From the NCBI GenBank assembly GCA_038501785.1, contig JBAMJR010000084.1, forward strand, positions 5,153,501 to 5,217,500: 64,000 bases of DNA. The letters run 5' to 3'. The translations under genes were made by a program, and so were the position numbers. The DNA comes from Myoxocephalus aenaeus. Its lineage: Eukaryota > Chordata > Actinopteri > Perciformes > Cottidae. Within the stretch, counting starts at the first letter, position 1, and each line of letters opens with the position of its first letter. Under the pieces are notes generated by a model. The model was not told where the DNA came from, did not search any database, and worked only from the letters and a program-made list of their open reading frames with translations. This document shows positions 23,801 to 36,457 of this stretch, piece after piece.

Positions 23801-24640
23801 GCTTCCGATTTTCTTCATTTTCATGCTGGTTTAGTGGATTTGGAAGGAGACACTAGGGTCAAAAATTGGGACACTTTTATATCAGGTCACAAGGTACAAA
23901 TCAAGAAAAAAAACATGGTATAAATCCCACCAAAAAACATGTTAGGTATCAAATTAAACATAAAAATCAGGGCTAGAATCATATATAATCCCCATGTACA
24001 ACCTCTAAACACAATAAATAGGATTAGGGGTTAGGGTGAGGGCTTAAAGGGCTACACTCTGTGTAATAGTGATACTCGTTACCAGAAGCGCTACATTTCA
24101 ACGTAAAACCTCTGCAGAGCTAACGTTAGAGTTAGAGTACGTGAGCACATCATTAACTGGAGGGATACTGAATGTAAACACAGGCTGCATTTGCTTTTTA
24201 AAGATTGTTTCAGTGAATAAAGAGCTTTACAGGGCAGGTGTGTCTTCGGCCTCGATAGCCAGGTGATGTGTCGGTTCACTTTCACACTGTAATCTGTAGC
24301 TTTGGCTTCTATCTTTATCTTCATTTCACTGCTGAATCAGTTTGACATCCTGAATATATTTCTGCTTCTTTCTGAAATCGCTTTCCCAAAAGTTTGCTAT
24401 TTATTCAGGAAGCGCATGGTGACAGTGGGCTCCATGGCAGCTCTGACAGTATCGGGATGTTGCTGACGAGAGAAGTAAGACTCATCTGTAGGCAGAAAGG
24501 CTCAAAGATCCTAAAAGCTGTGTTGAAGTGAAACGTTGGGTTTTTAATTCTCAGTTGGTTCAGGCAGTATTTACATGCCTTTCACTTTACAAAGAGTTAA
24601 TTGATTCAATGTTAATATATTGTATGGACTTACATACGTG
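20892..24640. other. Intergenic sequence upstream of cpa2, no gene seen
   Basis: No open frame resembles a known family and no good exon chain was found. Near 21440-21485 a LINE-type 3' end (TGTGCTATATAAATAAAG followed by ATT units) is visible. The remainder is unclassified; decayed repeats are likely but not identified. Confidence 0.55.
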
Positions 24641-24646
24641 TTAGTC

Positions 24647-24910
24647 CAGTGGTTCTCAAACTTTTTTTGTCTCGCCCCACTTTGGAGGAAGAAAAATGTA
24701 AGAAAATAGTCCATGTTGAATTTTTTATCAAGATTTTTGAGCATTCACAGCAGCCCACTGCTCCTTAATTACTAAGGTTGGGTAAAATGCAGAGAATAAT
24801 TTCCCCACTGTGGGATTAATAAAGGATTATAAAAACTCGAGCCCCGCGCCACACCTGTAATACCTCCGCGCCCCACTAGAGGGGCGCGCCCCACAGTTTG
24901 AGAACCACTG
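24647..24910. mobile_element. Small hAT-type non-autonomous element with 8-bp target duplication
   Basis: Left end CAGTGGTTCTCAAACTTTTT and right end AGTTTGAGAACCACTG are inverted repeats of the hAT type. TTAGTCCA is present at both flanks (24641-24648 and 24911-24918), an exact 8-bp target duplication that overlaps the first two element bases at the left. The 264-bp body has no transposase; near 24800-24830 it carries TTTCCCCACTGTGGGATTAA, resembling the LINE tails elsewhere in the window, so it may have captured or received one. Confidence 0.8.
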
Positions 24911-24918
24911 TTAGTCCA

Positions 24919-26800
24919 ACGTTCACTCTGCTTTTAGCTCCGTTTTGGTCTCCACCAAAGCTTTATCTTTGTCTTTATGTGTTCAACTTTCAACAATAAG
25001 CTGAAAGAGGAACAGTTGAAGCTTCTGTTTTAGGCCCATGAAGAACTCTAATAGTGACGTGTTTTAATCCTTGTTAATATGTAAACATACAACACATAAA
25101 ACCTTAATCAAATGTAAAAATAAATTTAAAAAATGTCATCATGCTGCTTTGTTGCCACTATTTCCCATCCACACTGACTTTGTTAAAAATATGCATTCAG
25201 GCGTTTACACTGATCTGTATAACGATTATATAAGCTCTGAAACAGAGCCACGTCTCCAGAAAATCCTCCGTGGCGCTGTCACATTTGCATTCTCCATGTT
25301 TGCCAATTGAGTCTCGATGGAGCCGTACATCTCTGCGACGCCACAGAGGCCCGGACCGGCTCGATCCTCACCACACGAGAACGAGCAGAGATGGTTAACC
25401 GTTCCCAGGCAGATATTTAAATGGTGAAAAATCAGCATTTTTCCTCTTTAATAATGTTACTTCTGCTTACTCAAGATGACATGTCTCCCCGAAGACATAC
25501 TCATTACCTTTCCCTCTCCCTGTCGACCATCCGAGCTAACAGCGAGCTGACAAACTGTCCTTTGGGCTGTTTAACCCCGTCAAGACTCCGGCAAAGCACA
25601 TCCGTCTTGTTTTTTTGCACACACAAAAAAAAACAGCCAAACCGCCTCACAGAAAGCCCTTCAACACATCCTCTCTGTTCCTTCAGCAGAGCGTGTGACT
25701 GGATGATGGAATAATTCATTTGGGGGTCTGACTCTGCATTATTGCGTCATGCCTTGCGATTTATTTATTACGTAAAAAGTCTAAAAAAAGACCAGAACAG
25801 CCCGGGAAGGCCTCGGCGTGTGTAAAAATAGAACGGCAGGCACAAAGCGGGCCGGTTATATTTAGCAACGCGCTCGCGTCCACTGCCAAGAATAGCAAGG
25901 GAGGTATTTTCATATTCATCCTAAGACTGCGCCTCGTGCTCACCAGAATGTTTCCATCCCTGTACTTTCTGAGTCGAGTGGACAGACGCTGCCTTCTGCA
26001 GGGTCGGTGTGTGTTTGTGTGCTGGCTGCGGGCTTTTTGAGGTGCATGTCATCAAAATGTTACACACTATTCCTCATTCCATTACTCATCGCCACCTATT
26101 TCAGCGTGCGGGCATCTCGCATTTGATGAGCTTGTAAGGGGGAGCGAGGGAAATAAAACCGGCCTGAAACGGCAGCTCGGAGACTCGAGTGGCTCCCCGT
26201 ATCGGCTCAAGTGATATTAGAATCATGCTGAGCTTGTTCAAGTCTGCTTTATTGCTTTAGAGTCCTGGTGCTCGATGCAGAGGAAAGATGGGACCTGTGA
26301 TTCTCTGAGAGCTGCATTTTAAAAAGACATTTTTCTTTTGTTGTCAGATGAGATGACGCAGAGTCTGATGAAGATATAAAACATTAATTGATCTGTTTCA
26401 TGAGAAGATACGTAGAAGGATAATTTCCTCCTTGATTTAGTTCCACAAAGGTACAAGAATAGATTAGAATAGCTAAATTAGCATTGTATAGTTTTAGAAT
26501 AGACACTTTTATAGACTTGCTTTTATGTGGTGATGGTTTTAATCATGCATAGATTGTGGTTTTACTATGTTTACTGCTTGTGTTACTATTGTGTTACCTG
26601 AGTGCAGTGGTTGTTACCATCGATCACGCTGATCTTATGAAAGCAATAGTTGGGAGTTTGGGAAATAAGCTTTAATCCCCTCGTTGCTTTGAGATAGATG
26701 AGAAGATCGATGTTAATACTTTCTCGTCGGCCCGTTAATGATCATGCGAGAGGGAAGAGGTGATTAACATTGCTTGTCCATTGTTGTCTGGATGAGTCTA
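24919..26800. other. Intergenic sequence, no gene seen
   Basis: No credible exon or repeat boundary. Open frames here are short, overlapping and unlike any family I know. Confidence 0.5.
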
Positions 26801-26804
26801 TTGT

Positions 26805-27660
26805 TTTCTGTTTGAGTTTTTGGTGGCAAATGAGTTTCCCCACTGGGGATTAATAACGTTTTCTAATCAGGTCAAATCTGCGACCACTACGCCTCTTTCC
26901 ATTCCGCCGCTATGCAGACGATGCAGCGTTATATCTCTCATTCAGACCTACAGACCAAGTTGGTTTCACTGCGCAGCTTCTTACATGATGTAAACCGTTG
27001 GATGTGCCACAACCATTAAAAATCCAATTCTGACAAAGCAGAGGCTCTGATCATCATCCGTCAACACATTAGTCCAGTCGTGTTTCATCAACTGAGCAAT
27101 ACCGTAAATCGGTCATTTAGGACCAGAGAGGATGATGTGCTTTTGTACCCTCACGCCTCGATTATCGTGACGCCTTGCTTACAGTCGAGCTCCCCGACAA
27201 ATTGTACAACGATGTAATTCAGCTGCCAGACCACTGACCAGAAGAAATACGTTTTTCACACATCACCCAATTTTGGTGTTATTTCATCGATTGCAAAAGA
27301 TTTTTTAAAACAACATTTATTCGCATACGAAATGGCCTGACGCCAGAGTATATAACTAAACCTCTGACCCCTCAGTGTCCTAACAGGCCTCAAAACTTTG
27401 AACTACACAACTAATAAGTTTTCCTTCTCTTTAACGACTTTAACCAACTGGTGCAGTATAAATACAGTTTTTAAATACTTGTTTATTCTGTCTGTATATA
27501 TAATAGTGCTATTGTGGATTATTTTTACTGTTTTTTTATTTCTGTTTTACTGTTTACTTATATTTATTACTTGCTTCTTATTTTACTACTATCTTTTGCT
27601 ACTGTAATCCTGCAATTTCCCCACTGCAGGACTAATAAATGATTATCTTATCTTATCTTA
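26805..27660 (+). mobile_element. Decayed L2-like LINE with reverse-transcriptase YADD motif
   Basis: Translation of 26905-26960 reads RYADDAALYLSFRPTDQV. YADD (26911-26922) is the catalytic motif of LINE reverse transcriptases, and the following residues fit the L2/CR1 group. Stops and frameshifts follow at once. The 3' end is TTTCCCCACTGCAGGACTAA then ATGATTATC and TTATC units (27615-27660), a LINE tail seen in several other copies here. A second tail, TTTCCCCACTGGGGATTAAT near 26835, precedes it and may be a separate insertion. Inactive. Confidence 0.75.
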
Positions 27661-29245
27661 TTGTGAGATGTTCTTATATAGCTAATTTCAGTACTTATTG
27701 TTTACACATTTTCTTTGTTTTGCAGCTGTTTTAATGCTGCTTATGTCCTGTCATTGTTTTTTTCTATGTTACAAACATAGAAGAGTACAAATATTTTTCT
27801 ATGATTTTTTTAATTGCATGTGTTATTCTTATCAAAAGTTCGAATGAAACTTGATTATTGTCAGAAAGACATTATTGCATCCCAAACAGCAAATACAAAA
27901 GATGCTCACTTTGTTGTGATTTTTTTGATAAAACATAAACCTACCATGTCTTTAGTGTGTGCGTGCATGTGTGTGCGTGTGTGTGTGTGTGCTTCAGAGT
28001 GCCAATTAAAATTTCCGATTATAGCTTCAAGTGGGAGGCGACCGTAATAATATAATAGTTCAACGTGAAGTAAAAAGTCGCATGCAGATAAACACGCAGA
28101 GCAGACAGCAATGAGACCTCATTAAAATCTTGGACCGGACTGGAACGAGGAAGAGAGAAAAGTCTACTGGCTGTAATTAGCACACTGTCACATTTTACAA
28201 AGCAGCCCACGCTGTTAGCGTGTCAGATCAATTCCCAACAGCGTCAGTCGATTGTTTGGTTTTCATTATGAAAGCGTGTGACGACTGCGGCAGATAATAG
28301 AGTAGAAAAGCCTCAAGTTTCAGAAAGGGCCGTTAGATTGTGCATCTCTGACACTCAACGTTGCCTCTGCGTCTGTGACTGGGCGGTCAGTTCAGCGATT
28401 AAATAAAATATGACTCACAAAATAAAAGATTCACGTGTGATGCTTTTGCGCACGAGCGACCATCTTTTTTTGGAGGTTTGATTTTTCCTGCACCATAAAG
28501 CAGACGGTCCCATGATGTTCTGTTATTTCTGTTTTCTTCTTGTTTTTTTTTACTCTCTTGATGCGCCACAAAGTAGTAAATAATGAAGCAGGGATTCCAT
28601 AAAATGTAGCCGTACAAAGAATGTCAGTGTCATACGATGTAAAAGGTGGGAAGCCTTTGAGGGATCGTTCATGTGTGAACTCCAGATGGCTCGATGTGAG
28701 CGAGACCCCCTCCCAATATGTGACAGCGCTTCTGACTGCTGCTGTCATGTAAGAACTTTTTAAAAACTCTTTAGATTCACTAGAAAACCCCCGGGAGCTT
28801 AAATGCACACCCGCTTTTTTTGTTTGTTCCTAAAACACTGAAATTTCGTAGATACAAAGCCGGAGGAAGTCAGATTCAGAATCAGGAACTGTTTATCAGC
28901 CAGGAATGTTTACACAAACAAGGAATTTTTCTAGGCGGAAGGTGCATACATTAGACATGAGACGTCTAATCAAAGGATGCTTTATGGTGTATAAAAATTA
29001 GGTCACACAGGTAAACATTTGTTTTCCACTTTTTAAAAGTTTTTTCACATTATTGTATCACGTGAGCCTTCCTGTTATTTATTTCTGTTCCTGTTATTGT
29101 TCCTTTTAATCCAGATTGAAGACTTTTCTGTTTGCTGCTGCCTTTAACTGAACCAGATTCAAGGATATTAATCAATTTCTGCATCTCGCTACTGCATTTT
29201 ATTTCTTAAACTGCACTGCAACTTTAATTCAATGTTTTGCCTTTT
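27661..29245. other. Intergenic sequence, no gene seen
   Basis: AT-rich DNA with a GT run at 27960-27995. TCAGATTCAGAATCAGGAAC near 28870 is the start of a common fish interspersed repeat. No exon chain or family-like open frame. Confidence 0.5.
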
Positions 29246-29247
29246 TA

Positions 29248-29490
29248 ATAAGATAAGATAAGATAAGATAAAATAATCCTTTATTAGTCCCTCAATGGGG
29301 AAATTACAGGATTACAGCAGCCTTGCTCACAAGTGAATAAAAAGAAGAATAATACAGTAGAAACAAGTAATATAAATAAATATAAATGAGCAGTAAAACA
29401 GTAGAGAATATTAATATACAGACTGAATAGAAAAGTACTTAAACGTATTGCACGTAAATACACGTAATATACGTAGTAATATTGCACCAG
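29248..29490 (-). mobile_element. LINE 3' end fragment (TTATC-tailed)
   Basis: AATAAGATAAGATAAGATAA then TCCTTTATTAGTCCCTCAAT on the plus strand is the reverse complement of the tail at 27615-27660. It continues into the same AT-rich 3' region (CAGTAAAACAGTAGAGAA). No coding remnant. Confidence 0.65.
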
Positions 29491-29544
29491 GTGAATGATA
29501 AAGTGACCAAGTTCAGTTCAATGATAAAGTGACCAATGTTTTAA

Positions 29545-29675
29545 AATGAATGTTCTCAATAGTTTTTAAATCGTGTTTTCTTCTGCATTATGTTTTGATG
29601 CTTTTAATGGTTTTATGTGAAGCACTTTGAATCGCCTTGTTGTTGAAATGTGCTCTACAAATAAACTTGCCCCAA
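29545..29675 (+). repeat. LINE-like dispersed repeat fragment (copy 3 of 3)
   Basis: TCTTCTGCATTATGTTTTGA to TGTGCTCTACAAATAAACTT matches copies at 17645-17750 and, inverted, 20125-20300. Ends at the AAACTTGCC tail. Confidence 0.65.
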
Positions 29676-29679
29676 AAGC

Positions 29680-31425
29680 ACCAACGAGTGATGAGCACTA
29701 GTTTGTTCACCTGGAAGTTGTTTAAAAATGACTGCGGAAAACACACCTCCTCCATTATTGTGTATGTAGTGTGTTGCATTGGTGCGTGGAAAGGAACTTT
29801 GACCTGCGTTTGGTATTTATTATTTAGGTCTTTTTGTGGCATTTTTTTTATATAAAAAACACGATAATAACCAGCCTCGCCGCTGATTTTTTTCAGGCCA
29901 AAAGAAGGCTTTCATTTCTCAGCCACACTTGGAGGCGTGTTTGGAAGAGGACGGCGTGTCACCCCGTTATAACGCGATGGATCTCGAGATGCTCACTTTA
30001 AAGGTGCAATGGTGTGAAGTACATCTATTCCAGTGCGCTGGCGCTGGTTGAACCGATTTTATTGGCATCGTCGTCCAGGACAGGTGCCTATCATCACGGA
30101 GAGCGTCTCTAACGAGAGTTGTTTTTGTCGGTTAACAGACTAAAATGTTAAAGACGGGCACCAAAGATCCTTAAATGGGTTTTAGTTGAGATGTCCTGAC
30201 ATTCTGAGGATCCAGTGTTCTCCCAAAAACAACACACAAAAAAGTTTGATATGAATATTTATTTAAAGACTTCAAATCTTACAGAAATAGTCATTTTAAA
30301 TCAATCTTTAGTGGCTTCCATACTTCCTATTAGAACAGTAAAACCTGTGCTGTCTGACAATATCACTAACCCCAAGAACTGATATTAAGTACATATTATT
30401 CATCAATGGACAAATCAATTTTGATTAGTGTAATCACATGCAGAAGCCATGAATCACTTTTTTGAGGGCTGATGAAAAATGGATGAATGAATTTTGGGGA
30501 TTTCAGTTTATGATAAAATACAGATCGATAGTAACTTTAAAGATGGCTGTTTGAGGCTGGACAACATCCTTCGGCCCCTTCGTTGAGAGCGAGACCGGAT
30601 CGCTCTGCCTCTTATTCACATCACTTCAGCCACTGGGTTTGAGAGAACAATGCTATGAGATGATGTCTGATGAGTGGCTGTGCATGAGGGAATAGAAAAA
30701 AATTAAAAAGAAGAAAGGAACAAGTCCTCAAAAGAAGCATCTGAAGGCGTTGCACAATTCCAAAATTGATCAGTGAGACTTTTAAGGCAGAAAAGTTGTC
30801 TAAAATAACACGTAATGATGTCATATTACAATTATTTTGAAACCCACTGATGCATCGCATTTGTTAGAACAAAAATCTTCGCATGCAAAAAAAAACTGGA
30901 TATTCATCACGAGCATTCAATTAAACCACTTTGTTAATATTATACGGTACAGTAAACAACTTTCACGTTGAACGTGTGAAGAGTACGTGGCCGTCCGTAC
31001 GGCCGGCATGCTGACGCGGCGCCGCGGTGGGAGGCAGCGAGGTGCGAGCCGACGTCATTAAAGCTCGTTTGTCCGCCGGTGGCTCAGGGTTGCTGCTGCT
31101 GCTTGTTTTGTTTTTCTTGCAGTCTCCTACACAGTAAATGCTTTTGATTGTCACTCCTACACCAGAGGAACAGTGATTTCACTCACAGGAGCCGCACGTG
31201 ACAAAACCCACAGACTCCACGGTGTTTTTCACTTCCTCGTCCTGAGGAAAGAGCGGCTCCACGAATACGGCCACGTGGTCGCATGATGCGGCTGAGTTTC
31301 TCCATCCCTTAAGGGGCAGTACTTTTTGTAGCTGTTTAAAATTGTTTGTCAAATCTAAAATCAATTTTGCATTTCTTAAACGTCTTCCGTACAGCGATCG
31401 TAGAAACGTGTAAATGGTTTGTCTT
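29680..31425. other. Intergenic sequence with a GC-rich patch, no gene seen
   Basis: Mostly AT-rich. 30975-31090 is a CpG-rich island-like patch (GCGGCGCCGCGGTGGG) with no supporting exon. TTTATT near 30258 would be AATAAA on the minus strand and could end a very long cpne8 3' UTR, but the nearer signal at 35855 is preferred. Confidence 0.45.
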
Positions 31426-31429
31426 TTTA

Positions 31430-31605
31430 CACTGTCCAAAATAGTTATATTTATTCTGTCTGTATATATAATCAGTTATTAGATATTACTGTTTACACTT
31501 GTTTCTTTTATTTTTTACCATGTCTCTTGTGTGCACTTTACCCCGTTTGCTGCTGTAATCCTGTAAATTTCCCCACTGCTGGATCAATAAAAGGAATATA
31601 TTACT
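31430..31605 (+). mobile_element. LINE 3' end fragment
   Basis: TCTGTCTGTATATATAATCA to TTTCCCCACTGCTGGATCAA then TAAAAGG parallels 27480-27640, so it is a 3' piece of the same LINE family, without coding sequence. Confidence 0.6.
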
Positions 31606-32369
31606 TCTGCTATCATTAACTAGTCCAGTTATTGAGTAGAAATCGATCATTACTTGTATATCATCGACTAACTTTATTCTTTTTTGGGGTTACAAGTTAC
31701 GATTATATTTGGGGAAGTTTGCTCTCAAACAACTCCAACAATGTCCCGCGAGATATCGACGTTATTCTCGTTAAATTGATGAATTTATATTGTTTCGTCA
31801 CACAAACAAGTACGTAAGCTTCGCAGCCAAACAGGGGTGTGTTAGAACAAACTGATGCGAGGCGTTTCCTTTTCACAGCATCTTTTTAGCGTTAACTAGA
31901 TCTGCAATACAAAACAAATACTGTTTCTTCATTTCCACGTCGAGTACATTTCATCGCCTCCAAGATCTTGAAACAGAATACTGTGTCATCCTTTCAGAAA
32001 TTCCCAAAACAACTTCACATCCTGAACCTAAAAATGAGGTCACAGGACATAAAAAGTTGAGGAACTCTGCTTTTAAAGCTGTAAATACTCACGCTGTAGA
32101 TGTCACGTCTGTGAAACCACTGTTTCTCTGAGAAGAAAAAAACAACCTTAAACTTCACTCAACCCTGGCCTTGTTATGTAAGTGTCATGCATGTTTCATA
32201 TATAAATACATGTACTGGATGTACAGTGTACACGAGAGTGTGGGTGTGAGATGAAGTTGACATCGTGTCGTGATAAATAAATGAAAGGCCCCGCCTTGTG
32301 TTTCAGGAGGAGAGTCACAGAGTCCCGGCAGTCAACTCTCCAAAAAACATACATAGTATATACAGAATA

Positions 32370-32375
32370 CATATA

Positions 32376-32426
<51 letters not shown>

Positions 32427-32440
32427 ATATGTATATAAAA
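32370..32440. repeat. (TA)n microsatellite
   Basis: Long TA run broken twice by TTTA. Confidence 0.95.
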
Positions 32441-35400
32441 AGACTGTTCCTGCCTGATCTGAGCTGGCTCAGTCTGGTCCACACCAATACCAGACCTGGG
32501 ACCAGTGCTACATTGTGCAATCCGCCATTAAACAACACTGAAGAGTACAAAATCTAGCAGACGCCCGTCCCCACACCCAGGAACCCTATTCAGTCAAACT
32601 GAATAACCAGCAGATCCAGAATGAGTCTCGATCCAACAATGAGACGCTACACTTCAAGGGATAGTTTGTGATGTTTGAAGCAGGGTTGCAGTGGGTGCTG
32701 ATCCACAGTCAGTGTCTCAGTTTGGAGAAACCAGACGGTAGTACGGTCACGGCAGAGGATAAGTGTGCCGCTGTGAACGAGGGCAGCAGCGAAAAAGTAG
32801 TTTGGACACTTTAAAACAAACACAAAACAGTGGAAAGGTCTCTCAGAGGAAAAACGGTGATCGACCGCTTATATTGAGGGAAAAGCTTGGGACAGAATCC
32901 CACCTGTAAAGGTTCTTTAACCTCTTTAGCACGCTGCGCCTATTATCGGACAGTTTTTAAAAAACATTTGTTTTAACGTTTCCTTAATTATCTCCGGAAC
33001 CACATTGTTGTTTAACTTCATTTAAAGTTCTACAGTTCTGCAACTCATGTGAGAAGATACATATGACATAAAATATAATTAAAGTAACCGTTAAGTTTAA
33101 GTACTTACGTAAACTCCTCCGACTATACGGTTTTGCAGTGATTTTTGTTGCAGATTCGGATTATTTAGGTCATAATCTTTCCAAAAAGGTGTCCTATTAG
33201 TATGTGGGATGTTGGTAAGTGCCTGAACCATGGAGTTTGTATAAGTCGGGGACCGCTTCAAAATAATTTTTGGGGAAATCTAGCTTAGATCATGCTGGAC
33301 ATTAATAGTTATGATCAAAATATTTTATAAAAGTGATTTTTTTGAAAATATACATTTTATTCACAACTAAATTCTGAAAAAAATTATATAAAATAATACA
33401 AGTAATATAACTCAATGCGGTTTATACGACTACTTACTAGTAAAAAAAGAACCATATATGAGCCTTGGTTTTCAAAAGGTTAAGAGTCGGTTTAATGATC
33501 GATTCCTCCACTCAGTGTTCATTTGGGGTCTTTTCATCCATGACAACACATGGGAAAACATTTGAAAACTGTATGACCCTAATTGTGTGACATTGGTGTA
33601 AAAAAAGACTGATTTTGTCAATGGAGTCTCTTGACTTTGAAGAGAGCTGTCAAGTAAATATTCTAATTATAGCGTACACTGAAACTGATATAGATTTTTT
33701 AAGTGGCTAAAATAAAAGCCGCCCCCGTCCACAGCCGTACATTTCTTTGCTCCTGTTCTCCAAACTGGAGGCGGGACGTTATTCTAGTGAATTAGCGCCT
33801 CATACAACCCCACTTTTAAAAAACATCTGAACTTTACCTTTAACAATGTGTCAAATTTGGCAGAAAAATGTTGCTACGTAGTGTACTTTAAACATTATGA
33901 TCTAACCATTAGCTTATAAAAAATACAGGCCTGTCGTTCATGATTTAAATATGAATAACCTATGTATAAACATGAATAAGGCCTGTTAGTCATGATTTAA
34001 ATATGATTACAGGCCTCAGTATAAAATGTAATACTTATATCAGCAGTCAAGAAGCAGCATTACATACACAGTATATTGACCTATACACAAAAAAAAGGCA
34101 GAAATTTGTACAGTGTATAAATATCTGAGAAAATGTTTTACAAGCAGTTTATAAGTAGATATTGTAATTAAGCATCATCGGCCAAGAAGTATAGGATGAT
34201 TTTGAGGCGTACGTTTAGAAAAATGTTGTAAACCTTCTCTCACATTGATTCCTTGACTGAATAGGGCCCTAAAAAGTACTGATAGGATCTACAGTTCGTA
34301 GTAAAGAGAGTCAAACGCATGATGATGGCTGTTCTTCACACGTTTAGTGGGAAGGGGCCTCCGGTTACGGTGGTGTTTCTGGCAGGAAATGGTTTGTGCT
34401 TCGTTTAAAGTCAGACTGTAAAGTTGTTTATGTACACATTAATGGACAAAAAACAGCAGCAAGGTTGCCTTTGAGTTTCGCCCCAAAACTTGGCTAAAAG
34501 TGGCAGTGCAAGTACCTGTTTTGAGTTTGAGTACGACTAGAATATGAAATACTCCACACCTGTAGACGCTGGAAAAGTCTGTGTTTTGCAGTTACAATGG
34601 ATTCCAATGGTGGTTGAAAATAAACGTCAATATGCTGTTTTGCAGCCAGAACAAACGTAACGTAGCTCAGCTCGAACAGCAAACTATGTGGTCAACGAAT
34701 GGAAGCTGTGTTGAGATGGAAGTACGTGTCATCAAGCTTTCCAAACTGAGCACCGCCCACTTTAAACCGGCGAAAATATGTCAAAAAATCGAATTAGTTG
34801 GATATCTTTGAGATTCCACTTGGTGGCAAAGCTGTTTATGAACACCAAGAGATCTATTTTAAAAGAAGACAGGGAAACTGCCACAAGAATCCATTATAAG
34901 TGTTTTTAATCTGTATTCTGAGCCTCTCGAAGGAGAGTTTGATACTGAAAACGTTGTTTGGTTTTCTGGTGACTGTTCCTTTAAGGAGGTGTTTCGCAAC
35001 CTGCTACTGTACGACAAACCTTCGGGGATGATAACAGATTTTAGTTGTAACGTTGTTGGACAACATGGAAGTAAAAACAACAACAACCTGTGCTCACAGT
35101 CACTACTTTGATCCATACGGGTAGCCGCTAAAATAAAAGCGTCTTAGCATTCTGGTTGGTTGGTTGGTTCACTGTTTCCTGTGCACATATTCACAGTGTG
35201 TTGCAAACACAAAAGGTGTGAGTCACCTGATCTGACAGCCACCGAAGTGCTTCAATTCTCAACCCACAGTTTGGCAAATACTTCATGATGTGAGAAAAGT
35301 AAAACTGTGAACTCTACAGACTGAAACGGCAACATTTTGTTAATTAAACAACCTGTTTTTTTTTGTTTTTAGTTGGCAATACTAAACAAAGTGAGAGGTA

Positions 35401-35484
35401 GAGAGACATACAATAAAAAAAAAAATGCTTCTGAAGAACGATGTGCCATGAAAAAAAGAAGACGTAGTCAGGTTCGCTAGTGAG

Positions 35485-35512
<28 letters not shown>
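35485..35512. repeat. (GT)n microsatellite
   Basis: About 14 GT units in non-coding DNA left of cpne8. Confidence 0.95.
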
Positions 35513-35515
<3 letters not shown>

Positions 35516-35854
35516 TGACTTCTTGGCTTGGAGATCCACATTTTTCCAGAACCCACACAGACACAGCGCCTGTGGAAGTGATCTGACAAAAGAGTAAGGC
35601 TGGTTCAAGACCCTGCTGCATTTGATTGGACCCGACTCCCAGGGAGCACGGCTTCCATCCGAGTCGAGGCCGGTGGACGGAGCGCTGGGTCGGGGGGAGT
35701 GTGGGAAGATATCAGGTGGGTGACGGGTTTGTTCTTAATGGAACATGGCAGTGATGGTGACGGTGAGAGGGTTTTTTTTTGTTTGTGTGGGAGGGACGAA
35801 GCCCTGAGTGCAGGACGACAGTGCATGCTTCTCTTAAAACTAGCACATGCTCCA

Positions 35855-35860
35855 TTTATT
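35855..35860 (-). terminator. Candidate poly(A) signal of cpne8
   Basis: TTTATT on the plus strand is AATAAA on the minus strand, 598 bases after the cpne8 stop. It is the first canonical signal noticed past the stop codon. Longer 3' UTRs ending further left are possible. Confidence 0.5.
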
Positions 35861-36457
35861 TAAATAAATAAAAAAACTAAAGAAAACATAAGAATGTGGC
35901 ACCGGGGCCTAAAATGTTTTTTTTTTTTTTTGTACAAAGTCACAACAAAAAATAGGAATCTGAAAGTCTTTCACATTGATTGGTATAAAGTTCCTCCTGA
36001 TAAAAGAATGCTCCAGTCCCGTCCTCAATTTTGTAAACATTTGAACATCGAGGGACATGATTTGAGTGAACGATAGAGGAAGTGGAAATAGAAATAGCAG
36101 ATGGTCAATCGGTGTTTCGATCCGACGGCTTCAAGTGGTCCGTTTCTGTCCCGTCCACGCTTCCCGGTGGAGGATGGTGATCTCAGACTCCGACCACGAC
36201 CCTTTAAAACGCCCCCCTCCCCCCCACCTTCATCGGAGAAAAAGTCCCGTCCGTGGAAGCGTCCCACTCGGGGGGTTTAATCCGCGCCTCGCCCCCTCGG
36301 CTCGCGGTCAAACGTTCCCCGACTGAAAGAGAGCGGGCGAGGGTTCGCCGTGTGCTCAAAAGCTTCCAGTGAAGAGTAGGAAGAAGAAGAAGCAGAGAGA
36401 TGAGCGTAGAGACCGGTAGAGTCGGCCGGCCCCGCGTCGAAGAGAAGGCCTCCGCCT

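Larger units (their letters stand above)
31606..35854. other. Intergenic or distal cpne8 3' flank, no gene seen
   Basis: 4.2 kb of AT-rich DNA without a recognisable exon. It contains a TA microsatellite (32370-32440) and a GT run (35485-35512). If cpne8 uses poly(A) sites further left, part of this would be its 3' UTR; the sequence alone does not decide. Confidence 0.5.

Noticed and set aside
30963..31154. GC-rich patch as a promoter or exon
   Set aside because: CpG-rich and followed by a TTTTTCTTGCAG acceptor-like site, but no open frame of known type and no partner exon.
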